Assembly (NCBI GenBank): GCA_028532985.1
Contig: JANCIK010000008.1
Location: forward strand, 2,418,001-2,482,000
DNA: 64,000 nucleotides
Origin: Stropharia rugosoannulata
Lineage: Eukaryota; Basidiomycota; Agaricomycetes; Agaricales; Strophariaceae
Direction: 5' to 3'
Of the stretch, positions 48,334-60,884 are shown one piece after another. A program made the translations under genes and the position numbers. A model generated the notes under the pieces. It was not told where the DNA came from and searched no databases. It was given only the letters and a program-made list of their open reading frames with translations. Numbering within the stretch: the first letter of the stretch is position 1; each line of letters begins with the position of its first letter.

Positions 48334-49491
48334 TGCCGCAAACTGGACCAAAACTCCCTGGACCGTAAGCAGAGCAGCGTAGAAGAGCAAGAGCAAACAG
48401 CAGTGCAGAGCAGAGTGCAATAAAGTCAGATGTGAACGTGAAATGTAAACCGATGAAAAAAAAAATCCCAACGAATGAGCCCAACTAAAACCCGTGAAGA
48501 AATCAAGAAACAAGAAGTGAGGTGGGGGTGGGGTGCAAGGGGTAGGGCCCGTATGAGCCGGATAGATGCTGCTTTTGTCTGTGCTTTGAGAAGAGGTTGC
48601 GTTGAGCCTTGGCCGCTGGGCGTCAGGCAGGGGAATGGGGGCGAATGGAAACCAGGGCGTGCACAGCGAAGAGTCGAAAGGGATTGGACGAGTCGAACAT
48701 AATGATAAAGGCGGAGCCCACCAGTGCGCACCTAGTCTACCATGAAAGCAGTCGCATCTCCTCCCAATCCTTCCTTCCTTCCTTCCAAGTTTGCTTTTCC
48801 TTCAGCTCCGCTGTCTTCGGTGTCCCCTTTTTGTTCCGGAGCTAGCTTCGCGCTGCACGAGGGGGCCTTGGCGTGACTCGTCGACCGGCGCCGAGCAGTC
48901 GCCCATGTGCCCGTAGCTCGTGGCCCGAGAGAGTGGGGGGAAAGTGTGGCTTGCGATGCTGGTGCACACTGCACAGGGGTGGGTGGATGGGTAAGGCTGT
49001 AATCCGGTGGCTCGAGGTACGATGCAGCACGGGCACCGACAACGAGCGGTAGCACGCCGCATGGGGCGACAAGACGGTAACCTGCGTCGTACGCGCCAGG
49101 GGAGCCTCGGGGCGGCCTGGGGGGATCGCGTGCGTGCATATATGCGCATAAATAAGGTGCTGAGTCTCTTTGACTGCTGCGGCTGCTGCAGACTATCTGG
49201 GCGGATAACTGTTCGAGCAGGCGGACAGATGGATAAATAGGATGCTGGAGCTCGTGCGGGGGGCGATAAATACGGTGCAGGCTAACTGTGCAAGGCGGAT
49301 TAGGGTGTGGATACGGTAGTTGCAATGGATGACTATGTCGATGGATGGGCGGTGGGGCTGGTTATATGCGTGCTTGGACTGGACTGTGGATGGCTGGGGT
49401 GGGTGGTTGAGTGGATGAAGTGCTGTGCGTGCAGATCGGGGGCGGAGGAATGAAGGGGGCCGTCGCTGGTCGCTGGGGATGGCGAGCAAGG

Positions 49492-49803
49492 CTATCGGCG
49501 GGTGATGTAGCGCCAGTACTTGGCGTTGGGTGGCTGCGTGCCGAGCGTCGAGTCGTCTAGAGAAGAATGCAGAGTGGTCAGCGGGCAAAACCAGCACAAC
49601 GATGAAGAAAGGGGATGCGTACGGTCTCGGATGCACTCCCAGATGTCGACGCCGGGGCCGCGCGGGTCCCAGACGCCGCACTGGCTGTAGAGCGGCCAGT
49701 GGACGTTGGTCTCCCAGATGCGCGTCGCGTTGCCGACCGCGATGCGCGGGATCTTCGTGCTCCTTGCAGACGCCGTCGTCGTTGCTGAGGATGAGGTGGC
49801 CAT
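49492..49803 (-). CDS. Small Trp-rich hypothetical protein, two exons
   Basis: Exon 1 from ATG 49803 encodes a Ser/Thr/Ala N-terminus, then KIPRIAVGNATRIWETNVHW, PLYSQCGVWDPRGPGVDIWE and CIRD. A GTACGC donor follows, and a 66-nt intron ends at CTAG. Exon 2 gives DSTLGTQPPNAKYWRYITRR and stop. The product is about 81 residues with five Trp and two Cys. No signal peptide or known domain is visible. Codon use is strongly G/C at third positions, unlike the surrounding repeat-rich DNA, and the clean intron argues for a real gene. Function is unknown. Confidence 0.7.
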   Translation of the reverse strand: MATSSSATTTASARSTKIPRIAVGNATRIWETNVHWPLYSQCGVWDPRGPGVDIWECIRDRTHPLSSSLCWFCPLTTLHSSLDDSTLGTQPPNAKYWRYITRR

Positions 49804-52800
49804 AGATGTGGTGGTGGTGGATGGAGGGGGTGATGGGGACGGTGGTGGTTGGTGGTCGAGGAGCAGTGACGCACTTGCAGGGAGGCTTTATATTTCCGCG
49901 CCCCGCGCGCCTCGCGTGCCCCCGATTCAGATCTGGGCCACACCCAACCGAGCCGGCTCATCTGGCCGTAATGCGCCGGTGGCTCGCTGTTCACTGAGAC
50001 GCAGCGACCCGGAGCTGAGCCACGGCGAGCCGCCGATCCGGCCACCGATCTCGAGGTCGCGTGCGCTCGGTACTGGCGCTCGCCACCCACGGCGCACGGT
50101 GTTGACATCACATATGCTGCTGCATGTACCCCACCATGATGTTGCCTAATTGCTAATCTCTGCTACGATCCACGAGAACGTTCCACCGCCCCGCTAGCCG
50201 CCTGTCCAGAATATTCCAGTGTCCGCATCGTACGGTTCGCGCTGTTGGCAAGTCAGAGCGCTTACCGACAGTCGCGCATATGGCGTCCGCCCAGACCCGA
50301 ACAGGCTGGACCACTCAATACACCTTCAATTGAACTCATCATCCACCGCAGACATATACAAACGTACAAAAGCAATATTGGACCGGATCAGCGCTCTCTG
50401 GCCCTGCTGGCCGACTGCATGGATCACGCAAGCTCAAGCGTCCACTCTTTGGCACGTATATATCGTCCACACCCGCTCAGCACTGACCGAACCAGGGTAC
50501 GCAGCACACAGTACACAGCATCAGTGCATGCAGATACCGTATAGCTAAACCTGACAAGAGTACGTTACCCACAGAAGTAAATCGCCGACGGAAGGGACTC
50601 CGGAGAAAAGGAAGGAGGACGTGATCCAACTTTCCAGGGCAGTGAAGTTGAACTTGAAACCCCGCGAATATATCCGATACGCCGCTACGCGGGCTCACCA
50701 TCACCCGATGCTGCGCGTCAGGTCGAATTCTAAGCAGTCTTCAGCTTCAGCTTCAAGCTTCAAGGTATTAAACTTTCTTTTAATCTATCGCGTCGGCGCC
50801 GACTCTGTACGCACTCTGTACCTAAGGAATAACGTACGTACGTACGGATCGGTGAGACTCCAGAAACGTTCTTATTAACCTTGAGCTAGTATCCATTTAC
50901 ATGCTTAATTACTACTTGTCTACATTTAGCCTACAGTACCTTCTACAAGACTTGCCCACTTGCCTTATCTACAGAGTTACTTACTCAAAATTTGGTAACC
51001 CACTCTATTACGATTACTATTACACTACCCTTCATTACCCGCACCCTCCAGGCTTCACGGTGCATGATTATCGGAACTTGACAACCAAGTAGCTTAGACT
51101 AAATTGTTACCCAATTTATACGTACTTACTTGTCGGCCGGGTGCAGATCGACGCGCTCGTTTCGAGTTCGTTGGGTAGCAAGGTCGATCCGCCCGTTACA
51201 TTTAATACTCTATAATGTATAGGTCCGTACAAGTACTAATAAGTAACTCGAAGACGCGCACAAACCCGTGTCATGGCCGCCGGGGTCAAGTGCGATAATT
51301 ATATGATGCAAACGCAGCGTCATCAGTAACGACCGCTGTGCACCAAATATGTACATATGTAATTACGGAAAGTCTACGCAAAGTAGAAACGCAGGGGCTA
51401 GTAAGCGCGCAGGGACTGTGGGTGTGCCTGCGTTGGTATGTAATAATTAAACGCACGGCGCAAATCGAGGGGACAAGTTCAAACCCCGCGAGGATCCGGT
51501 GGACAGCGATGGGCGCCTAGCCCAGCTGCCCTGGTACTACTACTCTATGACCGCACACGTACTAGGTGATAAGGACTAGGAGCAACCTACTTGGTGACGG
51601 AATGCGAAATGTGTATCCAGTTGGTGACATGGACTGGGGAATCCCCGCTGCGAGATATCTGAATCAAGACGAAAGAATGCGCCCAGGTGAGAAGGAAACA
51701 AGCGGCTCAGCTCGACGCAGCTGGATCTGCCACACACTGGAAGCATGCACGCCGCGTTCGAATCTACTCTCCGTACTTAGACGCCGCCCTGCTGTCGCTA
51801 TAGCACCACGCTCGAATACAGAAATCAAACACCCTTGCAAGTCAAGGATGCCTGCCCGCGCGCGGCGCCATGGCATGGCATGTCCTAAGATAAAGACCTA
51901 ATTACGAGGCATAGATCTGTACACTGAGTATGCTGAGCTCGTAGGCGTGAGGGCTTCTGCACCAGATTTGCGCACCTCCAGGCGCCTTTCATCTATCTTC
52001 TATCGTCGCTCGTTCGTTATGATAAGATACCCTAGATCTGGTCTGGTCTGCAACACACGAGGCAGGGTGCTTGCCATTCATACCTGACCTCGCAACGGGT
52101 ACTCAGCATTTGGTATAGTAGGTACGTACGGCCACACCACCACGAACTATGTACACACTTGAAGTACGCGTCCGTCGGGCGCCGCGATGTCCATATACAG
52201 TAGTGGCGCATCCCGATGCGCGTTGCATTACGCACTGTACGCCACGCCCCTCAGGCTACTAGGGGCATGTCTATGTTACCGCAGTGGTCAATGGTCGCCG
52301 TAGTTGCAATGGTCACCGTAAATTGCAGCGGTCACCGACACACCGTAGTGCGTCGAATCCAGTCGCCAACGCAACACACTATCACCCCAGATCGCGTCGA
52401 TCCGCGCCCCGCCCGTACACGCCTGCCTTTCCACGCCACGCCGTGACATGACATGAGATGCCATGGGGCCATGCGACGGTCATCCGCAGGCGAAGCGCGC
52501 GCAGGCAGGGGCCAGACCGGCGGTACGCATTCCACGGAGGTCGATGCGCGCGGAGATTAGAGTGCGCGAGTCACTGAAGGAGCGAGAACAAGGTCAGAGT
52601 AATTAAACCACATACACAGCACATACTGTATGTACTTGTGTACTATCTTTATCTTTTCAAAGTCTCAGCGCGCTTGTACCGTGGCCCGTGCGCCGCCAGG
52701 AGTTAAGTTGATCAAGCAGTGAGCCGGGACGCAGCGTATGTCACTATAGGCTCGCCGCTCTCTGCGCAGAGCTGCGCAAGACTTGTGCGCATGACCTTTA

Positions 52801-55800
52801 ATAAAAGCATGCAGGCCGGGGACCATGGTAAGGCAAGCTCTGCGCACTTCCATTTGAACAGCCGACATCTGAACAGCAGACACAGCTGATGTCAATACCA
52901 GCCGCGCTGCAATTCATTGACGTCTGCTGTCTGCTATCTGCTGCAGGCTTCGCTGTGATTTGCATTCTGGGGTGCGTATGCGTATGCGCCAAGGCCTCGG
53001 TGTGCGGTCGCGATGCGCTGTGGGGGTGGGGTGGGCACGAGGCGCGCAGGGCCTGCTGGCACTGCTGGTGTCGGCGGCCCTTGAGTGCGGTTAGTGATGC
53101 TATGAATCTGACTCAAGCCTGCTGAGTTCGCGTCCATTAATTGTGACCTGTAGATGTCAATATTCGTTGCGAGGTGGGTGCCACTGGAAATATACGCACA
53201 GGACCTGTAAGTACTAAATTGTGGACCACAGCGCAGATCCGAGCGTGAGAACCAGCCGGGCGTCGCGCGCGCAGGTGCCTCCTCCAGTTATTCACACTCG
53301 AGGTGGAACTGTCAATTCGTCGTCGGCAGAAGCAGTCGCCAGCGTACGGACATATATTTGAAACAGGACTGCCAAAACCCAACCAAACCAGCAAGCCCGT
53401 TCGCAGCCCGGCGTTGACAGAGCATAGGTGCTAGGCCCGGCGTACGGTGGCACCGCACAATCTATTGAACGCAGTGTCCGTGCGGGCCACCACTGTCCCT
53501 TCGGGCAATATGCCACATAAGCTAATAATGGGTTGTTATCTTCCTTCATTCCCGGCATCAATTGGGGTACAAATTGCGAGAGGGTTTGGGACTGGCGTTC
53601 CGCCGGCTGATGCGTGCGCGTAAAATGCATTAGGCGTGCCCTTTAATACCCCCCCTTCTTATTACATAGAGCCGACGACGCTACCCGCGTCTACGTATGA
53701 AAGAGCGATTGAAGACTAGCTGATGATGTTAATTGCCCATTCTATTCCACTCGCACCGGATTATAGGCATCTAAAGGTCTGGCTGAAATGATGAACCCAT
53801 TTGGCGGACAAAGCGACTGCGTGTAAAAGGCCGCTAGAGTGACAATATTACTTAAGTACTTCTTAGTAGTCTGCGATACCTATCAGCCTGCGATGACTCG
53901 ACATAGGACTGCCGAGGCCCCGGAAAGCAGTGTGTTTGTGATAAAGAATGGTCATGTATGTAATAGTGCAATGAATCGAAGACCAGGTCTCAGGATCCAA
54001 CTCAGAACACAGAGGGAGGTTGCGGCTTGTATGTGCTTCTTTGAGCATGACCCGTATTCTCAGGGCGCACTTAAGCGCAGGTCTGGGCCGTGCGGGCCTG
54101 TATACGAGCAAGCGTTTATGCTCAGGAAGCAGGAGGTTTCGTTGCGGACGTGCGCGCTGATCGTATAAAGCGGCTGTGAAACTAAATCAGCACCCAGTGT
54201 GATTACAGAGCTCGTTCCGGAGTGCATGTCACCGACACAGGCACCTGGCAAGCGCTCATGCGCTTGCTCCAGGGCGTCTGGGCTTCGCATCCATTTCCAG
54301 TGGTAAGTAACCGGTCAAAGCACCTATCGTGCCCGGACACGTACATGTATGTATTGTAGATGCTTTGATGGGCGATAATACAGTTCCAGGTGCCGTGCAT
54401 GAAGCACCGGTGACAGAGATGCCACACCTGCAACGAGCCCAACCCGTGGTCAGCGCAGCCGCCCAGAAGCAGTCTATCCATTGTGCCAGCTCACATTTTA
54501 CTCGTTGCGGAAATAAATAGAGAGAGAGTTGTAGCAGGCCGGCTGGCTCGATAGTGAAATTTTGAGATGGAACAACTGACACAGAAACGTGGTGGAGATA
54601 GCACCTTGCCCCTGCATATACTGTTGGTAGGCCTTACTGTTTAAAGCACTATCGTGCCCGCTCTGAAGCCTACTCTGTCCAGGAACTTAGTGGCGGCTCG
54701 CTGAGCAACACGACCCGTTGTGCTGAGTAGAAGTTTAAACTTGGTCTGGGCCTGTGTGCTATAATTAGGCGCCCGTCCGTTACTCAGTCCAGGGCTCTGG
54801 AGCGTACTACGCATTGATACACTACAGAATTTTACATAAAATACTTACTTCGATCCTTTCGTATTAACGGTGCTATCCGTCGGAGCCTGGGCGCATTGAA
54901 GTCTACTGGAAGATGTGAAAGTATCACGGGCGGCAAAGAATTGTTCTTATTATGTGTAGTAATTTAGTAGAAGGGAAATTTTAGAAGCCTTGAAAAAACC
55001 CGGGTTTAGTATGATACAAAGCCTCAAATAGGTTGCCGACCCAGTATTACTCTGTGATACAATTTGACTCGCATGCCATACATTGCGTATGAAGTTTGCT
55101 GGGCGTTTATCCTCCCCTTGGAGTCTGCTTTATTTGGCAATATCACTTATCGTACACTCCAACGGCAAGCATGGGGCAATGGTGTACATGTAGGCAGCAT
55201 TTGTATAGAGCTGATTCTCTTTTTAACCTTAATCATAAAATAGCACACTTCCACGCAGGCTTGCAGACGTTGAAAGTAGGTCACAAGGGCGCGGATTATG
55301 GCCCGCCACACAGACTGCTCCAAAGATATGGTCAAGGATGTTCCGATGACTACTACAAGGTTAGCCTTCAAGTGTCGCTGGTATATAATAATAAAAGTAT
55401 CAAACAATCAGCGGGTTCTCGCTCTAAGCTACTCTAAGAGCGTATCTTCAGTTCGTCACCATCCGTCGGCTCGAACTAGTCTAGTAATAGGTGGTTCTAT
55501 TAACAGAACATTCACATATTTCATTGGCTATGAATGTGCACATGCTGAATTAACCCTAGCTGCGCACCGTATCCACACCGACAAATCAGAACAATCTTCC
55601 CGCAACCTTCTGTGAAGTAGAACCGCCTTATCGCTTGTTGAGTCACCCGCAGCAGGTACGTCTCTGGGATCTGCCGGAGCCTACTGCCTCGTGTGGTACT
55701 GGCTGGGAAGCGACTGTACCCAGTGGTGTTTTTAGTGATGCTACCGTGAAGTAAATTAGACCAAGCTTTGTGATCGCCGCTTTCGAGTCCCTTAAGCAGT

Positions 55801-58800
55801 GGGAACGCTGACTTACGCGATGCGGTTGCATAGCACAGTCGTGTTGATAGTTAACTGCCGATATCAGCAAGCCAGCTCAGTTCAACAAATTATGCGCACC
55901 TGGATTACAGACTTGGGAACCCATGACCGTTTGCTATTCAATTCCAGAAGTTTTGTGTCAGTGACAAGAATTATGGCAGATAAGTTGGGGTGAGTATACT
56001 ACGACAGCGTGAGACTGCGCTGACGCATTTAAAACTTCGTTCCCTTCCTTTCAAGAGGATCATCGTCATGTTGTTCCTTCAGTCGAGTATCGTAATATTT
56101 TGAATAACTTTTGCAGTCCCCGCATCTCTGGAATTTCCTTTCCTAAATTTAATTTGCAAATTTAATTTTATACTTGCAATGAGTCCCGAGTAAAATTTGA
56201 CCATTTTAAAATGACCACTACAGAGGATGTGTGTATACATAGTACCTATCAAAATATCTTAAGTGACGTCAGACCATGCGAATTTAATACACAGCTTTTG
56301 GTGTGATGATCAAGATTGGCGGAGTCGCAATTTACCGCAGGTACGTTCGAGAGAGCATCTCATCATGTTGAACCTGATGATCAGTCAACTAATGTTATAA
56401 AAGAACAGAGCCACTGAGAAAATCCTTGATATGCACGAGTCCTTGAATAATCAGTTTTCAAAAGTGTGGACGTACTACTAGTGGGAAGTTAGTCGATCAA
56501 ACTTTCAATTTATATTACGATGTACCATTCGGTTTTTGTAAGCCACTGTACATAGTAGTATACACTAGTTAAATACTCAATAAAGCCTTACGTTGGTCGA
56601 TAATATATTGCAATGACCACCTGATAACTTGCCAAATGTTGTACGCATTTAAAAATTAGCACAACCCTTTAGCTTCGCTTCTGCGCATGCCATTGGACCG
56701 ATGTCATACCATCAGTGACTATTAGTAGTGTGGAACAAAAGCTATGGGAAAACTTCGGCGGAAAGACTGCGCTATTGAGCCTCTCCCTAAATATATCTCT
56801 CGTCGCTCCAAAAAAAACCACAGCAGCGAGATAGAAGAGAAGAAGTACTGGCAATTGACCCAAGTCTGATAGCTTAAACATCGGATTAACGTAGTTTCCT
56901 CGTCGGTATGTCAGAGTATACTAATACTTACAGCTCAAATATGATAAACGAGTAAGAGAATTAGCACAGTGTGGTTCAAATCCAAATTTCGTAGCTACGC
57001 ATTTTCCATCACTCACCCAACACTCACCCCAAACTCACCCCATTCTTCGGGTCAAACTTAAGTTGATTGATATATAACAAGTCCGGAGGGTGCTTTCTAC
57101 AAGGCAGACGCTAAAGGGTGAGCCCGTTTTCATCTCTGTATCATTTTAATGATAATTAAGGCTGTACGGTCTTTTTCAAGCTCATGATATGGTTTGGAAG
57201 CAAGTGGTGGTTCAACTAAAGTAATTATTTGCACCAGCCAAACAAACGGAGGTATACACGGAATGATCGGAAACTGATCCTTTAGGACCGGCGATCAATC
57301 ACTAACAGCTCCACGGGCGCTTAATTGCTGTCGCTCATGCAGTTGTTGAACAATTATGGTTGTTTGGACATGGTTAACACATTATATATGTAAAAACATT
57401 CTGGATTATCTTGTCTATGCTTTCCCTGGTAGTGCTGCTCAAGACGGTACCGTGTATGCTAGTTCTCATCATCAATCGGCGGAAGCCTGTCAGTATGTTT
57501 GTACGAGTTACATATTATTCTCATCATGTATTTCTTGACATTGGTAATGAACAAGGAACCCCTATAGGAGACCAGCTCTTCTTCCAATTAAATTTGACGG
57601 TCAGGACATCCCGTACAGAGGGCGTCATTGACATGGAATGTGATGCCGCGCAAATATAGCCTCTACTACGAAACGGTGGAAGTGCTGCGATCAGGCTGTT
57701 TATGAGACGGACCCAAAGAGCTAAATGAGACTTCGAGATTAAGCTATACTGCTGAGGCCCTGTCACAAGAAGGGAGCAAAGACGCTTTAGGCTCGTCTGG
57801 ACCGTGGTCATTGACTTACAGCAGGGCTCAAACTACCAGGAATGGACCATGGTATAAATGATTCGCTGACTTTCTTACATTGTCTATGTTTTGATATGTC
57901 AGGGAACATAATCTCCCGGAAGGTATAGTATGTCGCTCAGATTCCGTGAATTACACGCTGTTATTGACGCCGGCCAGAGTATTCACATACATGCGGCCTC
58001 GCGGTAGGCGAAGACTAAAAGTATACTAATTCATTGCCGGTGCCTGTCAGATGTGAGGGCTTTACTAGGCTTTACTCTTGATCATCTTCGCTTCTCATGT
58101 GAGAATAGAAAAATGCTTTGATGAACAGAGTACGCACACATATTGTAGTCTTGGAGTCGTTAGCTAACGGTGATGTTGAATAGCCGACATCTTACCAGGC
58201 CTCAGACGTTCAACGTTCAACGATCAGTACAGTCGGCGATAGAAGTGTTATGTGCCCCGTAGAGATATATTTTCACACTGGAAAGTATCCCTTGTGATAA
58301 AAATATGAGATAGCTTGAGACAGTTCCCTAAGCCCGTCAAATGTTACTCAGTGAAGCATCGGTTCCGCTTAGCATATTATACGCTCATGGACAGCAGACT
58401 GATATGTAAGGCATCTATTCACACTAGGTAGCGGATCCTTTGTGTTACTCGACAGTCAATCATCCTCGCCCTCCCGGTGGAATATAGGTTGAAACGTGTG
58501 TACTGTCAGCATGCGGATAGATTGCTGTTACTTCGAGGTGATCTGCCGCCACTGACATAGCTTGACTTCGAACAGATGGCAAACAAAAAAGAAATGCCCT
58601 CGCATAATAGGCGGAATGAGTTGAACAGATCCGATTTACGGTTGTACATGTCTTCCGCGAACCATAATAAAGGACATGACGCGGTGCATCTGCTTCTTGG
58701 GATTGGATCAAGTTCTGTATGTTTACCTTTCCATGACGTAGTATTCAGCCAATCCGCATTAGTGTGAGCATGTCACCAGTGAGGGTGGAACACCTTCTAT

Positions 58801-60884
58801 TGATTGGGAGGCAGTGTATCTAAAATTGGACCCCGGAGCTCCTGCTGGAGGTCAAATAATACCTATGCATCGTCAGAAGCCTCAAGGCATTTCTGATATT
58901 CTTTGATAGTTTTATTTATTGAACGGGCTGAATTAGTAGCTTCGCGACACCTGCACCAAGGGGCAAGGGGTAAGTATCGGGGGATGATTGCAATGTCAAT
59001 TGAGGGTACTAAATACTTATTTGTTCAGCTTTTCACGTCGGGATATTTAAACTTCAGTTCTGTCACCGTGACGGTATTGGGCAGAGAGATTCAAGTTGAC
59101 TGTGGCTGTGGCTGTGAGGTGATTTGGCTTGGACTCGTTCGGTCGCCATAAAACGTGCCATCGGCGCCGGTTTGCGGTCACTGGGTTCAACTTTAACGCA
59201 CGCGACTTGTCCCATTGTATTCCAACTATATCGCCTGGGTTTATGTCGCTGGTGGAGTCAACAACTTGCAGGTATGACCTACCAGAAGAGCTCCAATGAG
59301 CGGTACGCGCCGTTATTTTAGTTGCTTTTTTGCCGGGAGGTCTAATGCAGTCCTTCAGAGACCTATGTCTTCTATGTCCCAGATCTCCGTGGTTATTTGG
59401 AGTACATACTTTCTTACCCCAACTCTGCCTATTCAGATTTGAAACTGCGATGACATCAATACCCATATCGCTTAGATATACAGCTTGCGGCTCTCATTGA
59501 AGGTGCTCATCTCCCACACACACACACCTTTCGCCACAAATTAGCACCAGATCAGACTTATTTACCCAAAACCTACTTTCTAATTCGCCATGTTTGCATC
59601 GCGCATGCTTCGAAATGTTAGTTCGCCAGGGAGAGGATTCTGGCGAGAGACTGGCATAACTCCGAGGACGGGTGACTACGTTATGGTGAATCATCTCACA
59701 TCAATTGCGGGAATGTCAATTTGAAGACGTCCTCCAGTTTTCGAGCATAGTCGGAATGGGCACACTGTGTGGGTTGTCCTATTGGCTCGGCTACAGAGAG
59801 CTCGGCAATAGTGGCAAAAGACGAGGGGTTTCGGAAACCGGTACGTAGTCTTGAGCTGAGGAGTGGCTACAAACCTGTTACAAACATCACTGAATATAGC
59901 TGCTCTTCAGTGAGCGCCTTCAATGATGATATGGCCAAGACGTTGCGCTCATGAACGTATCTCCAACATTATAAAACTTAACGCGTAACGCTTCAATTAG
60001 GGTTCAGCTTCTCTCATCTATTTAATATTATTATTATCTAAATACTCACCATTGTACTGTTCTAAATTCTGATATGCATGTACTTGTAGTTCTCGTCATT
60101 CATTCACAGTGTGCTTCCAATTAATGAAGAACCACAACAACGGTTTCATGAGATGAAGGAAACCATAAAGCGGTCCAGGAAAAAAGATGCCACTCAACAC
60201 ACAGTTAATCATCACCAGTACGGATATGGACATGAACATTAGAGAACGCTGAAGAAGACTTCATTGGCATGAAATGGGATACCATCCTCGATCGAAACCC
60301 GACGAACAACGGGCGGTATCGATGACCATAGAGCTTCGCATAATGGAAGCATTGCGTAAATCCATGGTGAACGACTTCAACGAGAGTTTCGCGGGCATGA
60401 ACCAAATCAGCACTGATCGAGGATATCAGGATAACATTCATAGCATTGCGGGAGTGATCTAGAGATAAGCTCGAGCTTGAGCCCTATCAAAGAGTGCCAC
60501 TTCTGAATGCTGACGGAGTAGGGAGCATAGTGGACAGAAACAATCGATTATGATGAATATGCAAATCGGCTTTTGTGAGCTATGATGCCATTTCTCCATC
60601 TTTTAGTTGCTGCACTTTTGACTGGTCGATCAAGTAAGCAAGTGTTGATGTATTTTCGCCGCACCTATGACGCAAATATGAGCATATGAACGCCGCAAAA
60701 TGGTCCGGATGAAAAAATTAAAGTCCAAGCTTTGATGCTGAAGCAAATAAATAAATAGACGCAAGGTGTTAGAGGACGAATACCGAGTCCGAATGCCATA
60801 GAAATGCAGGCACCGAGGAGGCGAAAAAGAAAAGCAAACAGAAAACAGAGACTTTAAGAACTACGAAACGCAAGAAGTGACCAC
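49804..60884. other. 11-kb gene-desert between small Trp-rich gene and PWP2
   Basis: Complex, mostly non-repetitive sequence of mixed GC in which no exon chain could be built. Protein-like but unassigned fragments lie on the minus strand at about 59694-59047 (for example FWVNKSDLVLICGER and SYLQVVDSTSDINPGDIVGI) and on the plus strand near 60.12-60.25 kb (PQQRFHEMKETIKRSRKK). There is a (CA)n run near 59517. No reverse transcriptase, integrase or transposase motif was recognised. Confidence 0.45.

Larger units (their letters stand above)
44427..49491. other. Gene-free region rich in simple repeats
   Basis: About 5 kb in which no gene could be supported. Open frames here are low-complexity and occur in several frames at once, a GC and repeat effect. 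From 46.4 to 48.8 kb it contains many short tandem arrays, most with a 6-nt period, listed separately. GC-rich blocks alternate with AT-rich ones. Confidence 0.55.

Noticed and set aside
48732..49325. 197-residue minus-strand frame
   Set aside because: Low-complexity Pro/Ser/His composition with several overlapping open frames; no motif or homologous feel.
51475..51500. B-box-like word (AAGTTCAAACCCCG)
   Set aside because: No D arm, anticodon stem or acceptor stem can be folded around it, so it is not a tRNA.
56970..56990. GGTTCAAATCC, resembling a tRNA T loop
   Set aside because: The flanking stem does not pair and no A box lies upstream.
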